Below, piece after piece: positions 18,635 to 27,609 of a stretch of DNA of 64,000 nt. The DNA is from Microcaldota archaeon. GTDB taxonomy: Archaea > Micrarchaeota > Micrarchaeia > Micrarchaeales > Micrarchaeaceae. The stretch is taken from contig JAJYYB010000005.1 in NCBI GenBank assembly GCA_021801355.1, positions 86,290 to 150,289 on the forward strand. The letters run 5' to 3'. The position numbers and the translations under genes are program-made. The notes under the pieces are model-generated. The model did not search any database. It saw only the letters and a list, made by a program, of their open reading frames with translations, and was not told where the DNA came from. The first letter of the stretch is position 1, and every line of letters starts with the position of its first letter.

Positions 18635-19276
18635 ATGGGTCTTTTACTAGATATAATCGGCATTGTGATAGTGCTGATACTGGTATTCATAGTAATACTA
18701 TACAACGGTTTCGTGCAGAAGAGGAACAGGGTGCAGGATGCATGGGCGCAGATCGAGGTTCAACTGAAGAGGAGATACGACCTGATACCTAACCTGATAG
18801 AGACAGTCAAGGGCTATGCCAAATACGAGAAGAGCGTCTTCACGCAGGTCACGCAGCTCAGAAGCTCCCTGGTTACCGGCTCGGTCCAGGACAAGGCCCA
18901 GGCGAACAACATGCTAAGCTCTACGCTGAAGTCCATTTTCGCAGTCGCAGAGAACTATCCGGATCTTAAGGCTTCTGATAACTTCAAGAACCTGCAGCAG
19001 CAGCTTGCCGATACAGAGGACCGCATAGCTTTCGTAAGGACTTCATACAACGATTACGTGCTCGACTACAACAATGCGCTACAGGAGTTTCCTGGCAACG
19101 TATTCGCTGGCATGCTCAACTTCCAGAAGGGTGACTTCTTCCAGGCCCCTCCTGAGGCAGAACAGCCGGTCAAGGTCGACTTCAGCGACCTAGGCGGATC
19201 CCAGCAGACACAGCCGTCCGCTCCGGCATCTTCAAGGAAGGGTGCGAAGAAGCCCAAGGCCCCGCCATCGAGCTAG
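18635..19276 (+). CDS. lemA: LemA family protein
   Basis: 213 aa. N-terminal membrane helix (IVIVLILVFIVILYNG), then NRVQDAWAQIEVQLKRRYDL, the LemA signature, and a long four-helix bundle ending in a Pro/Ser/Lys-rich tail. Fifteen bases upstream of htpX. The LemA-HtpX pairing is widespread; LemA is thought to cooperate in membrane-protein quality control. Confidence 0.93.
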   Translation: MGLLLDIIGIVIVLILVFIVILYNGFVQKRNRVQDAWAQIEVQLKRRYDLIPNLIETVKGYAKYEKSVFTQVTQLRSSLVTGSVQDKAQANNMLSSTLKSIFAVAENYPDLKASDNFKNLQQQLADTEDRIAFVRTSYNDYVLDYNNALQEFPGNVFAGMLNFQKGDFFQAPPEAEQPVKVDFSDLGGSQQTQPSAPASSRKGAKKPKAPPSS

Positions 19277-19291
19277 CTAAAGTGAAAATAA

Positions 19292-20197
19292 ATGGCTAGC
19301 TTCTTCGATGAAATAGCAAGGAACAGGCTAAAGTCGATAATACTGATGCTACTATTCGGAGTGCTGTTCACTTTCATAATATTCTTCGTAGTTCTGTTGC
19401 TTGGCGGTGGCATAGCCGGACTCTTCGTAGGCGCAGCGCTTGTGTTGCTGTATGCGTTGTTCGTATACTTCACTGGCGACAAGCTTGTGCTGAAGATGTC
19501 TCACGCCAAGGAAGCCGACAAGAACGATTACTCAGTGCTATACGGCATAGTTGAGGGCATTACCTCCGCAGCTCTGCTGCCAATGCCAAAAGTTTACATA
19601 ATAGATGATCCTAACCCGAACGCATTCGCTACGGGGCGGAACAAGAAAATATCTGCAATAGCCGTTACCACAGGCCTGCTCAGTATGATGAACAAGAGGG
19701 AGATAGAGGGCGTAATAGCACACGAGACATCACACATAAGCAATAATGACATACAGTTCATGATGATTGCGGTTATCTTCGCAGGCGCGATAGGCATAGC
19801 TGCAGCTTTCATAAGGACAATGTTCTTCTTCGGTGGCATGCCAATAGGGGGCCGCGGCCGTGGAAACTCCGGCATCATACTCCTAATAGGTCTTATAGTT
19901 GGCCTTCTCGCACCTTTGTTTGCGATGCTCATAAGGCTTGCCATATCAAGGAGGCGCGAGTACATGGCAGACGCAAACGGCGCCAGGCTGATCAGGGATC
20001 CTCAGGGCCTCGCCTCGGCTCTCAAAAAGATACAGGCTTATACGGCAAAGCCGGCAGCCAGGCCTGTTAAGAACGCGAATGAGATAAGCGCACCGCTGTA
20101 CTTCTCAAACCCGCTCAACGGAAAGAGTGTAAGCAACCTCTTCTCAACGCATCCTCCGATAGACGAGAGGATAAAGAGGTTGGAAAGCATGTATTGA
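19292..20197 (+). CDS. htpX: HtpX membrane zinc metalloprotease
   Basis: 301 aa. Two N-terminal membrane helices, active site HETSHISNND (HExxH), two more helices, then RRREYMADANGARL with the third zinc ligand Glu, and FSTHPPIDERI near the end. A cytoplasm-facing protease that degrades misfolded membrane proteins. AAGTGA precedes the ATG; cotranscribed with lemA. Confidence 0.95.
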   Translation: MASFFDEIARNRLKSIILMLLFGVLFTFIIFFVVLLLGGGIAGLFVGAALVLLYALFVYFTGDKLVLKMSHAKEADKNDYSVLYGIVEGITSAALLPMPKVYIIDDPNPNAFATGRNKKISAIAVTTGLLSMMNKREIEGVIAHETSHISNNDIQFMMIAVIFAGAIGIAAAFIRTMFFFGGMPIGGRGRGNSGIILLIGLIVGLLAPLFAMLIRLAISRRREYMADANGARLIRDPQGLASALKKIQAYTAKPAARPVKNANEISAPLYFSNPLNGKSVSNLFSTHPPIDERIKRLESMY

Positions 20198-20241
20198 GCA
20201 ATTCGCATAACAATATATTCGTTCGCTGCTAAAACGAATTA

Positions 20242-21111
20242 GTGACATATTTGATCCTCATACTACTCTTCCTTGAGATTTTAATAGCTAGCATTGTGGC
20301 CGGGTTCTTTGGGGCAATAGCGGGGCTGGGCGGGAGCATAGTAATAATCCCTGTGCTGACGCTTCTCTTTGGGTATCCTATCGTATACGCGACAGGGGCT
20401 GGCCTGGTGGCGACTATCGCCACCTCGAGCAGTTCTGCGAGCTACTATGTGAAGAACAAGATCTCCAACATAAAGATAGGCATGTCGCTCGAGATAGCGA
20501 CCACCGCAGGCGCGATAATAGGTGCATTGATATCGGCGTTCCTTTACGCTAGCCATCTCACATACCTGATATTCATAACGTTCGGGATAGTCCTGATACT
20601 CACCATAATACCAAACCTCAGCAGGCTTTCATTGGAAAAATTTGAGAGGGTGGCAGCAAAGCCCGACTGGTCCACCGAATTCTTCCAGTTGCGCGGCGAA
20701 TATTTCGACCCACAACTCAACAGTAATATAACCTATATGGGGGTCAGGTGGTGGCTTGGCGAAGCAATCATGTTCGTTGCAGGCGTGCTCTCCGGCCTTC
20801 TAGGCATAGGTTCCGGCGTGCTCAAGGTTCTTGGCATGGATGGTGCAATGAAGCTGCCGATAAAAGTCACTACCACAACAAGCAACTTCATGATAGGCGT
20901 TACTGCGGCAACCGGCAGTGCGATATACTGGTCACTCGGTTACATACAGCCTTTTGCTGCGGCTTCAACTGCCATAGGCGTTGTGATAGGTTCATACTTT
21001 GGCTCTAAGTTGCTGCCAAACATGCACGGTAACAGCATAAGAATCATATTTCTGGTCATACTAGGCTTCGGCGGCATAGAAATGATATTAAGAGGGTTTG
21101 GGGTGGCATAA
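20242..21111 (+). CDS. TauE/SafE-family membrane permease
   Basis: 289 aa, about eight membrane helices in two halves: GAIAGLGGSIVIIPVLTLLF and GVLSGLLGIGSGVLKV are the paired glycine-rich TauE motifs. The family exports sulfite, sulfonates or related anions; substrate unknown here. GTG start at 20242. Its stop overlaps the start of the DUF1634 gene (TAATG), the usual pairing. Confidence 0.9.
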   Translation: MTYLILILLFLEILIASIVAGFFGAIAGLGGSIVIIPVLTLLFGYPIVYATGAGLVATIATSSSSASYYVKNKISNIKIGMSLEIATTAGAIIGALISAFLYASHLTYLIFITFGIVLILTIIPNLSRLSLEKFERVAAKPDWSTEFFQLRGEYFDPQLNSNITYMGVRWWLGEAIMFVAGVLSGLLGIGSGVLKVLGMDGAMKLPIKVTTTTSNFMIGVTAATGSAIYWSLGYIQPFAAASTAIGVVIGSYFGSKLLPNMHGNSIRIIFLVILGFGGIEMILRGFGVA

Positions 21112-21512
21112 TGACTATAGAGAATGTTATGAGCATGGGGCTAAAGATCGGGGTTACTATCAGCGTACTCCTAATAATGTTCGGCGTAGTCTTGCTGTTC
21201 TCAGAATCAAGCAGCGGCAGTCTATCAATAAATACCATAGCGCTAAGCAATTCTTCCGTTAATTCCGCGTCGTTTAGCCTTGGCTCTGTTATCAAAGATA
21301 CGATGCGGTTACAGGGTCTTGGATTCATATTCCTGGGGCTTGCAGTACTCATAGCAACTCCTGTAGTAAGAGTTATACTATCCATACTGTTTTTCGTAGA
21401 AGAGGAGAATTGGCTATACGTATTTATAACGATCCTGGTGCTTTTCAATCTCCTCTTCGCCATACTTATAGTTCCCAGCCTAATAAGCACAAAGGTCGTG
21501 GTGCCTAGTTAA
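21111..21512 (+). CDS. DUF1634 membrane protein
   Basis: 133 aa with three hydrophobic helices (at about 15-38, 65-85 and 95-120). The start overlaps the TauE stop by one base (TAATG). DUF1634 is habitually encoded directly after TauE/SafE permeases, so it is probably an accessory subunit; this rests on position and topology. Its C-terminus abuts a convergent methyltransferase gene. Confidence 0.78.
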   Translation: MTIENVMSMGLKIGVTISVLLIMFGVVLLFSESSSGSLSINTIALSNSSVNSASFSLGSVIKDTMRLQGLGFIFLGLAVLIATPVVRVILSILFFVEEENWLYVFITILVLFNLLFAILIVPSLISTKVVVPS

Positions 21513-21533
21513 ACCATAAGAAAGTCGCTTTCG

Positions 21534-22262
21534 CTATACGCTTAGCGGTTTTACTCCGAGGTACCTGTGCCTGCCCATAATCGAGGCTTCAAAAGTCCGG
21601 CTGTCGAATCCTGCGTCCTTCATTATCTGTACGAACTTGTCCTTCTCGAATAACCCGAGTTCCTGGACATCCACGTAGTAGTCTATCCCCCTATTGGCTT
21701 CGGCTACAAGATAATGCTCTTCTAGGATAGATACGTTACCACGTATCCTTGAAAAGCCGAGCCTGGCTATCTTTAGCCCTTCAAGCTCGGAGGTCCTGAG
21801 GTGCACCTTGCCGACCTTGAACTGTTTTCTGGTAAACCAGCCATCTATTATCAGCACGCCGCCTGGCTTTAGCATGTTGTAAAAATTTGCTATTGTCATC
21901 TTCAATTTTGCATATGTTTTGACATAGCCTATTGCGCTGAACAGTACCACTATAGCGTCGAACTTAGCGCCTAAACTTAAGCTCATCATGTCGCCTCTGA
22001 TGAACTTAACGCCCTTCACCCTGTCCCTCGCTATCCGCAGCATCTCTTCATTAAGATCCACGCCTGTGCAATCGAAAGATTTCTTGAGGTATAAAAGATG
22101 CCTCCCTGTCCCACAACCTACGTCCAGTAACGAATTGCCATCAGATTTCTTATACTTCCTTATGAGCGCGTTCAGTTCCAGAGCTTCATTTCTGTAGTCC
22201 TTAAAAGAGTAGATCGTATCATAATACTTGGCTAACTCCTTGTACTGTTTCATTGTGCCCAT
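21534..22262 (-). CDS. Class I SAM-dependent methyltransferase
   Basis: 242 aa. SAM-binding motif I LLDVGCGTGRHLLYL, motif II acidic residue in CTGVDLNEEMLRIA, then FDAIVVLFSAIGYV and MLKPGGVLIIDGWF. Resembles small-molecule methyltransferases; acceptor unknown. ATG at 22262 with GGTGAT just upstream is preferred; a farther ATG at 22286 is in frame. Confidence 0.85.
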   Translation of the reverse strand: MGTMKQYKELAKYYDTIYSFKDYRNEALELNALIRKYKKSDGNSLLDVGCGTGRHLLYLKKSFDCTGVDLNEEMLRIARDRVKGVKFIRGDMMSLSLGAKFDAIVVLFSAIGYVKTYAKLKMTIANFYNMLKPGGVLIIDGWFTRKQFKVGKVHLRTSELEGLKIARLGFSRIRGNVSILEEHYLVAEANRGIDYYVDVQELGLFEKDKFVQIMKDAGFDSRTFEASIMGRHRYLGVKPLSV

Positions 22263-22310
22263 TGCATCACCACAATAAGATAACATGTCATTTCTTTATG
22301 TTTATTAAGT

Positions 22311-23138
22311 TTGCTTGACATTAATAAATCGGATGATTATCTGTCCAAAGGCAATAACACAGTAGTATGCAACTGGAAGGCGTACCTCGGCGTCCAGGAA
22401 TCGATAGATCTAGCATCGGCACTTTCTAAGTGGTCTAGAGAAAACGAGCATTCCTCTGATATAATAGTATCACCATCCCATGCATCTCTTTATCCTGTAG
22501 CAAAACTGCTTGAAGGCGCTGGAATAAGCTTATGCGCCCAGAACATTGATATCGAGAAGCCCGGAGCCTATACCGGTGCGCTATCCGCGGACCTATTAGA
22601 GGAGATAAGGTGCAAGTATGTTATGCTGGGGCATTCGGAGATACGCTCAGGCAAATCATTGGGCGTGCCAGAAGACGATTCCCTCATATCCAAAAAGTTT
22701 GCAGTCTGCATGCGCGGCAAACTCAATCCTATACTATGCATAGGCGAAACGATGCAGGAGAGGAGCTCCGGTAAGACGCTTGAAGTACTGAAACGCCAAA
22801 CATTGGTCGGCATGGGAAAAATGCCCGATAAGATTCCTGCATCAAAAACGATTTACTTAGCATACGAGCCGGTTTGGGCGATAAGCTCCAATAAGACAAA
22901 AGAGACAGCCATACCAGATCAGATAAACAAGATTGTGACGAAGCTGCTCGATGCGGTAGAGAAGGAGTCCGGCACTAATATCTTGTCGCGTATAAAGATA
23001 CTTTATGGAGGCAGTGTTGATTCAAGAAACATAGCATCATATGCCAGCCAAAGCGAAATAGACGGTGTGCTTATAGGCGGAATGAGCACGAGCATCTCAA
23101 AGATTACTGCCATGCTAAAAGAAATAGAGGCTAAGTGA
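22311..23138 (+). CDS. tpiA: Triosephosphate isomerase, bacterial-size form
   Basis: 275 aa. NWKAYLG (catalytic Lys), GHSEIR (catalytic His), AYEPVWAI (catalytic Glu) and LYGGSVDSRNIA plus GVLIGG (phosphate binding) are all present. Interconverts DHAP and G3P. Length and the CIGET and EPVWAI blocks resemble bacterial/eukaryotic TIM rather than the ~225-aa archaeal form. TTG at 22311 is the only candidate start before the conserved Asn-Trp-Lys; no clear ribosome binding site. Works with fba and PFK elsewhere in the window. Confidence 0.93.
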   Translation: MLDINKSDDYLSKGNNTVVCNWKAYLGVQESIDLASALSKWSRENEHSSDIIVSPSHASLYPVAKLLEGAGISLCAQNIDIEKPGAYTGALSADLLEEIRCKYVMLGHSEIRSGKSLGVPEDDSLISKKFAVCMRGKLNPILCIGETMQERSSGKTLEVLKRQTLVGMGKMPDKIPASKTIYLAYEPVWAISSNKTKETAIPDQINKIVTKLLDAVEKESGTNILSRIKILYGGSVDSRNIASYASQSEIDGVLIGGMSTSISKITAMLKEIEAK

Positions 23139-23382
23139 TCGGAAGCGGCATCTTGCGCTTCCGCAGTAGCTCTTCCTCCTCCACGCTCAGCTTTATCGAT
23201 AACCCGCTCTGCTTTTTAACAAGGTAATTCAAGTGGTTAAGGTAGCACGCGTACGCATCCTTATTCCCCTTGCTGATCTCATACCTGTATATCTTGCATA
23301 AGTTGCACTCATGGATTCTTTTCGGGGTTGAATCCGATCCGTAAATCTGTATTATTACGTCCCTATTCTTGTTTGCAGCCAA
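23131..23382 (-). CDS. Unrecognised small protein with CxxC
   Basis: 83 aa. A CNLC motif near residue 25, an additional Cys further on and a charged helical C-terminus (EEEELLRKRK). The TTG at 23382 is preferred because GTGAAGGCT precedes it. The 3' end overlaps the end of tpiA by 8 bp on the opposite strand. Function unknown; possibly zinc binding. Confidence 0.55.
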   Translation of the reverse strand: MAANKNRDVIIQIYGSDSTPKRIHECNLCKIYRYEISKGNKDAYACYLNHLNYLVKKQSGLSIKLSVEEEELLRKRKMPLPIT

Positions 23383-23527
23383 AGCCTTCACTAAAATTTA
23401 GTATTGGTGTGCTGTTAATATAACTGTTTAGTTGCATGCCGAAACGCTTAAAAGCAGTTTATGCGCCCAACCTTGCGTAAGCCAGATTTAACTGTTTCCG
23501 AAGCTACCCGAAGACAAGGCCGATAAT

Positions 23528-23791
23528 GTGGATATATCTCTAATAACTACGATAATAGGTCTAATGGCCGGTTCATTGACCACGTTCTCATATTTGCCAC
23601 AGCTGATAAAGGCCATAAAAACCAAATCCACGAAGGACCTTTCCACTCACTGGCTGTATGCGCTTACAATCGGCCTTTTCTTCTGGATAGCGTATGGTTA
23701 TCTCATATCTTCAATACCAGTTGTATTGTTCAATGTGATATTGGCTTTCATAACAATCTGGCTTTTAGTACTTAAGGCGAAATACAAGTGA
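23528..23791 (+). CDS. SemiSWEET-type transporter
   Basis: 87 aa, three membrane helices, with SYLPQLIKAIKTKSTKDLS (PQ-loop motif) and HWLYALTIGLFFWIAYGY. SemiSWEETs work as dimers and conduct sugars. GTG start at 23528 after AAGG. No neighbouring sugar gene hints at the substrate. Confidence 0.85.
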   Translation: MDISLITTIIGLMAGSLTTFSYLPQLIKAIKTKSTKDLSTHWLYALTIGLFFWIAYGYLISSIPVVLFNVILAFITIWLLVLKAKYK

Positions 23792-23874
23792 AACTGACGG
23801 TCTTAGGATTCGCAGATAAGTCTCCAAGCGAATCGTATCAATAAATAATAATATTGCGCCTCGAAGGAATAAGC

Positions 23875-24912
23875 ATGGAAGTTAAAGCCCCAGGCGTGGT
23901 CAAACTACTTGGCGAACACGCCGTAGTATACGGGAAACTGGCTTTGGCGGTAGCAATAGACGTTTACGCAAAAGTGTCAGTAGAGCAGAACGGCACGAGC
24001 GGCATTGAAATAGTGCTCTCCGATCTTGGGAACCGATCAATGGAATTCAAGGAGGACGAACTGGAAGAACTTTTCGTGAGTTTCAAAGCGAGGTCGAGCC
24101 TGAAGGAATACATCGAACAGAATTCGGCAATATGGCCGGCGATTCTTCCTTACGCCACGATAACATCAAGGCTTATCTCACAACTTCACTTAAAGACAGG
24201 CGGGCTGCGCCTTTCAATAAATTCCGAAATACCTGTTCGGAAGGGCTTTGCAAGCAGCGCAGCCTGTTCCGCTGCATTTACTGTCGCGCTCCTTAATGCC
24301 TCAAAAGCTAGCGTAGACGACCGCACGGTGATCGAGCTTGCGAGGGATGGCGATCGTGTCATACATCAAAGCGAGGGTGCCGGGGCGATAGATGTAAGCA
24401 CGTCATATTACGGGGGATACGTGAGCTACAGCAATTCAACCGGAGCACGTAAAGAGGAAATAGAGGCACAGATACCCCTCCTTCTGGTGGATACGGGCCC
24501 TAAGAAAAGCACCGCAGAAATGGTAGGCAAGGTAGCCGAGCTTTACAAGGATGACAAGGCCAATACCGAAAGCATGCTGAACGAGTTGGAAAAATGTTCT
24601 ATAAATGGGATTCGCGCATTGAAGGCAAACGATATGGTAAAACTTGGAAGTTGCATGTTCGAGGCGCATTCTGTACTATCAAAACTTGGCGTATCGAGCG
24701 ACGGTCTCGACAGTTTTGTCGGGTTCGCCAAGCAAAATGGATTTTATGGGGCAAAGCTCAGCGGAGGAGGCGGAGGCGGCGGAGCTATCGGTCTATGTAA
24801 GAATCCAGACAAGATGGCTGCGCTGGCAAGCAAATCAAGATTCGCAGCTTCTAAGATAGCTACAACGATGATCGGGGCAAGGAGCTTCTATTTAAATAAA
24901 TCAGGTAAATAA
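23875..24912 (+). CDS. mvk: Mevalonate kinase
   Basis: 345 aa GHMP kinase. PGVVKLLGEHAVVYGKLAL near the start is the mevalonate kinase signature; GFASSAACSAAF is the ATP-binding loop, with Ala for the usual Gly, and KLSGGGGGGGAIGL is motif 3. Phosphorylates mevalonate in isoprenoid lipid synthesis. ATG at 23875 with an upstream purine run is preferred to an in-frame TTG at 23854. Followed after 17 bp by the decarboxylase. Confidence 0.92.
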   Translation: MEVKAPGVVKLLGEHAVVYGKLALAVAIDVYAKVSVEQNGTSGIEIVLSDLGNRSMEFKEDELEELFVSFKARSSLKEYIEQNSAIWPAILPYATITSRLISQLHLKTGGLRLSINSEIPVRKGFASSAACSAAFTVALLNASKASVDDRTVIELARDGDRVIHQSEGAGAIDVSTSYYGGYVSYSNSTGARKEEIEAQIPLLLVDTGPKKSTAEMVGKVAELYKDDKANTESMLNELEKCSINGIRALKANDMVKLGSCMFEAHSVLSKLGVSSDGLDSFVGFAKQNGFYGAKLSGGGGGGGAIGLCKNPDKMAALASKSRFAASKIATTMIGARSFYLNKSGK

Positions 24913-24929
24913 GATTTTAGTGCGATATT

Positions 24930-25988
24930 ATGTTAGATAAGATATATACGGCGCGCGGCTCCCCAAACATCGCACTGATAAAATATTGGGGGCGCAGGGA
25001 CGACGCCTTGAACCTGCCAAATAACTCTTCAATAAGCATGACTTTGGACGATAACCTGAACACCACAACCAGCATAATATTCTCTGATAAGATAAAGTCA
25101 GATGCAGTATATATAAACGGGTCAAGGCAGGACAGCGGTGCTCTCATGAGCGAGAAGTTGAGCTTCACAATCAGCATAATAAACAAGATGAAAGAGCTGG
25201 CAGGCACGAAGTCTAATTTCTTAATGGTCTCAAAGAATTCGTTTCCATCGGATGTCGGTCTCGCTTCGAGCGCTTCTGGAGCCGCTACGCTTGTTTATGT
25301 TGCAAACACAGCGCTTGAATTGAAGTTGCCGGGGAAGGAGCTCTCAAAAATAGCAAGGCAAATAAGTGGAAGCGCATGCAGGAGCATTTTCGGCGGGATA
25401 GTAAGATGGGACAGGGGCTTGATGCCGGATGGCTCGGACTCATTCGCCGAGCAGATAGTTCCAAAGGAGTACTGGGCAGACCTTATCGATGTTATAGCGA
25501 TAACGAGCCAGTCGAAGAAGAAGGTGCCATCGAGCGAGGGCCATAAGATTACGGTAAAGACGAGCCCGCTATACAGGAATAGGCCTTCATTCGCAGAGGA
25601 CGGCGTAAAGAGGTCAATCGATGCGATAAAGAAGAAGGATTTCGACACTCTTGCAGAGCTCATAATGCGTGACAGCAATAACATGCATGCCACCATGCTG
25701 GATTCGTGGCCGCCTATAATGTACCTCAATGACGTTTCAAGAGAGATAATCAATGCGGTTGATGGGCTCAACAAGGCACACGGGCAGAACGTAGCTGCGT
25801 ACACTTTCGATGCAGGGCCAAACGCTCATATAATAACGCTGCAGAAGCATTCCGCAGAAATAAAAGAGGCGCTGTCAAAGATACCAGGCGTCCAAAACGT
25901 TATGGTTTCAGAGATGGGTTCAGGGCCAAGCATTTCTGAGGAGCGCCTCATAAGCGACGAGATGCTGGCTGCCAACGAAACCGCATAA
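24930..25988 (+). CDS. mvaD: Mevalonate (di)phosphate decarboxylase
   Basis: 352 aa GHMP-superfamily enzyme. SPNIALIKYWG, DVGLASSASGAA (P-loop), SGSACRSIFGG, MHATMLDSWPPI and AYTFDAGPNAH (catalytic Asp) fit ATP-dependent decarboxylation. The residue after KYWG is Arg where classical enzymes have Lys, a conservative change in the phosphate pocket. Whether the substrate is mevalonate diphosphate or monophosphate (alternate archaeal route) cannot be settled without knowing if phosphomevalonate kinase or isopentenyl phosphate kinase is present. Operon with mvk. Confidence 0.88.
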   Translation: MLDKIYTARGSPNIALIKYWGRRDDALNLPNNSSISMTLDDNLNTTTSIIFSDKIKSDAVYINGSRQDSGALMSEKLSFTISIINKMKELAGTKSNFLMVSKNSFPSDVGLASSASGAATLVYVANTALELKLPGKELSKIARQISGSACRSIFGGIVRWDRGLMPDGSDSFAEQIVPKEYWADLIDVIAITSQSKKKVPSSEGHKITVKTSPLYRNRPSFAEDGVKRSIDAIKKKDFDTLAELIMRDSNNMHATMLDSWPPIMYLNDVSREIINAVDGLNKAHGQNVAAYTFDAGPNAHIITLQKHSAEIKEALSKIPGVQNVMVSEMGSGPSISEERLISDEMLAANETA

Positions 25989-25992
25989 CGGG

Positions 25993-26919
25993 CTACGGTA
26001 CTATGAGGGTGCCCGATTTCCTCTCAAGTATATCGTCGAGCTTGAAAAGGTTCCCGATGTAAGCCTCTTTTCCTCCGTTTTCTATGAATTTTATGCAAGC
26101 TTCAACCTTTGGCTTTATGCTGCCGCTCTGGAAAGAATCGAGCGATTTTGAAAGTTCGCCAGCCTTTATCTTGATAATTTTGGAGTCCTTATCGTAATAG
26201 TCCCTGTAAACGTACTCTGCATCCGTTAAGATTATCAGCTTATCCGCCCCAAGCTCGTCTGCTATAACCTGGCTTGTTAGGTCCTTGTCTATTACGGCGC
26301 TCACTCCTTCAATGATGTTTTTACTCTTGGCTACCGGTATGCCGCCTCCGCCGCCTGCTATAACCACTCTGCCATCGTCCAATAGCCGCCTTATCGCATC
26401 AATTTCCATTATCTCCAATGGTTTAGGTGATGCCACAACGCGCCTATAAGAGCCTCCTTGCTCCACATAATCGAATTTTCCTTCCTTTAACTTCCCATCC
26501 AACTCGTCTTTAGAATAAAACGGGCCCACGGGCTTAGACGGCCTGCTGAAAGCAGCATCCTTAGCATCAACCAATACGTGCGTAAGTATAACTCCTACGC
26601 CTATCTTAACCCTTTTTCTCTTGAGTTCATTTGCTATGGCGGATTCCAGCATGCTTCCCACGAAAGCCTGCGTCTCAGCCGTGAGTATATGCAAAGGGAG
26701 CGGCGATACTGACGCGCCCGCATACTCGTTCCTTAAAAGCTCCTCCCCTACTTGGGGGCCGTTCCCATGAGTTATAACGAGCTTTATCTTTCGCCTAGAG
26801 ATCAGCGAAGCGATGCTTTTTGCCGATTCCTTAACATTCTTGTATTGGTTGGAAAAGCTGGCCTCTTCGCCACGCTTAAGTATTGCGTTACCGCCCAGCG
26901 CAAGCACGACAACCTCCAT
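25993..26919 (-). CDS. arcC: Carbamate kinase
   Basis: 308 aa. ALGGNAILKRG, THGNGPQVGE, GGGGGIPVAK, VIDKDLTSQVIA and LTDAEYVYRD cover the amino-acid-kinase fold and carbamate kinase signatures. Converts carbamoyl phosphate + ADP to ATP + carbamate (reversible). ATG at 26919 preceded by GTGAGCTT; an upstream in-frame start at 27087 would overlap the divergent HAD gene and adds unconserved sequence. No arginine deiminase or ornithine transcarbamylase is nearby. Confidence 0.93.
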   Translation of the reverse strand: MEVVVLALGGNAILKRGEEASFSNQYKNVKESAKSIASLISRRKIKLVITHGNGPQVGEELLRNEYAGASVSPLPLHILTAETQAFVGSMLESAIANELKRKRVKIGVGVILTHVLVDAKDAAFSRPSKPVGPFYSKDELDGKLKEGKFDYVEQGGSYRRVVASPKPLEIMEIDAIRRLLDDGRVVIAGGGGGIPVAKSKNIIEGVSAVIDKDLTSQVIADELGADKLIILTDAEYVYRDYYDKDSKIIKIKAGELSKSLDSFQSGSIKPKVEACIKFIENGGKEAYIGNLFKLDDILERKSGTLIVP

Positions 26920-26995
26920 AAGCTCACTATAATCGCAAATAAATATAACTCTAATAAGCAGTAGGCTATAAAGTCTTATACCAAAGAGATGCCGC

Positions 26996-27592
26996 ATGAT
27001 TAAACTAATAATATTCGATGTCGGAGGAGTAATAATACACTTCAATGACGAGCTATATAAACACGATATAACAAAAAGGTTCGGCATAAGCTACTCCGCC
27101 CTGTCAAAAGTCATCGATCCGTTGCTTTCCGAAATGGACGTTGGCGGAGCCTCGCTAGCGCAACTTGAAAGCGCAATGCACAAGAAGTTCGGCCTGAGCA
27201 AAAAGGATCTGGCCTGGAACGAGACCTACCAGAAAATCGCAAGAGTGGACTACAAGATGATAAGCCTGATAAGGAGGCTGTCCAAGAGGTATAAGATAGC
27301 CATGTTGACCAACACGTGCAGGAGCCGGTACGTTTACTCGCTCAACAGGTTCATAGATAAGGATATCTTCCACGGTAGGTTCGCTTCGTGCTACCTCCGC
27401 ATGAGGAAACCAGATAAACAGATATTCGATCACGTGATTAGTATGATGGGCTGCGGCCCTGACGAAGCGCTGTTCATAGACAATATGAAAACAAACATCA
27501 ACGGCGCAGTAAAGGCAGGGATAAAAGGGGTACTGTTCACGGATCAGGAGAAGTTACTTAAGGACCTCAAGAGGCTGGGGATAAAGGCATAA
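26996..27592 (+). CDS. HAD-family phosphatase
   Basis: 198 aa. IIFDVGGVII (motif I, nucleophile Asp; the second Asp is Gly as in the FDxGGV subgroup), MLTNTCRSRY (motif II), MRKPDKQIF (motif III Lys) and ALFIDNMKTNINGA (motif IV). Hydrolyses a phosphorylated small molecule; substrate unknown. The stop is 5-17 bp before proline dehydrogenase, so the two are probably cotranscribed. Confidence 0.85.
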   Translation: MIKLIIFDVGGVIIHFNDELYKHDITKRFGISYSALSKVIDPLLSEMDVGGASLAQLESAMHKKFGLSKKDLAWNETYQKIARVDYKMISLIRRLSKRYKIAMLTNTCRSRYVYSLNRFIDKDIFHGRFASCYLRMRKPDKQIFDHVISMMGCGPDEALFIDNMKTNINGAVKAGIKGVLFTDQEKLLKDLKRLGIKA

Positions 27593-27609
27593 AAGGCGTG
27601 AACCACTGC

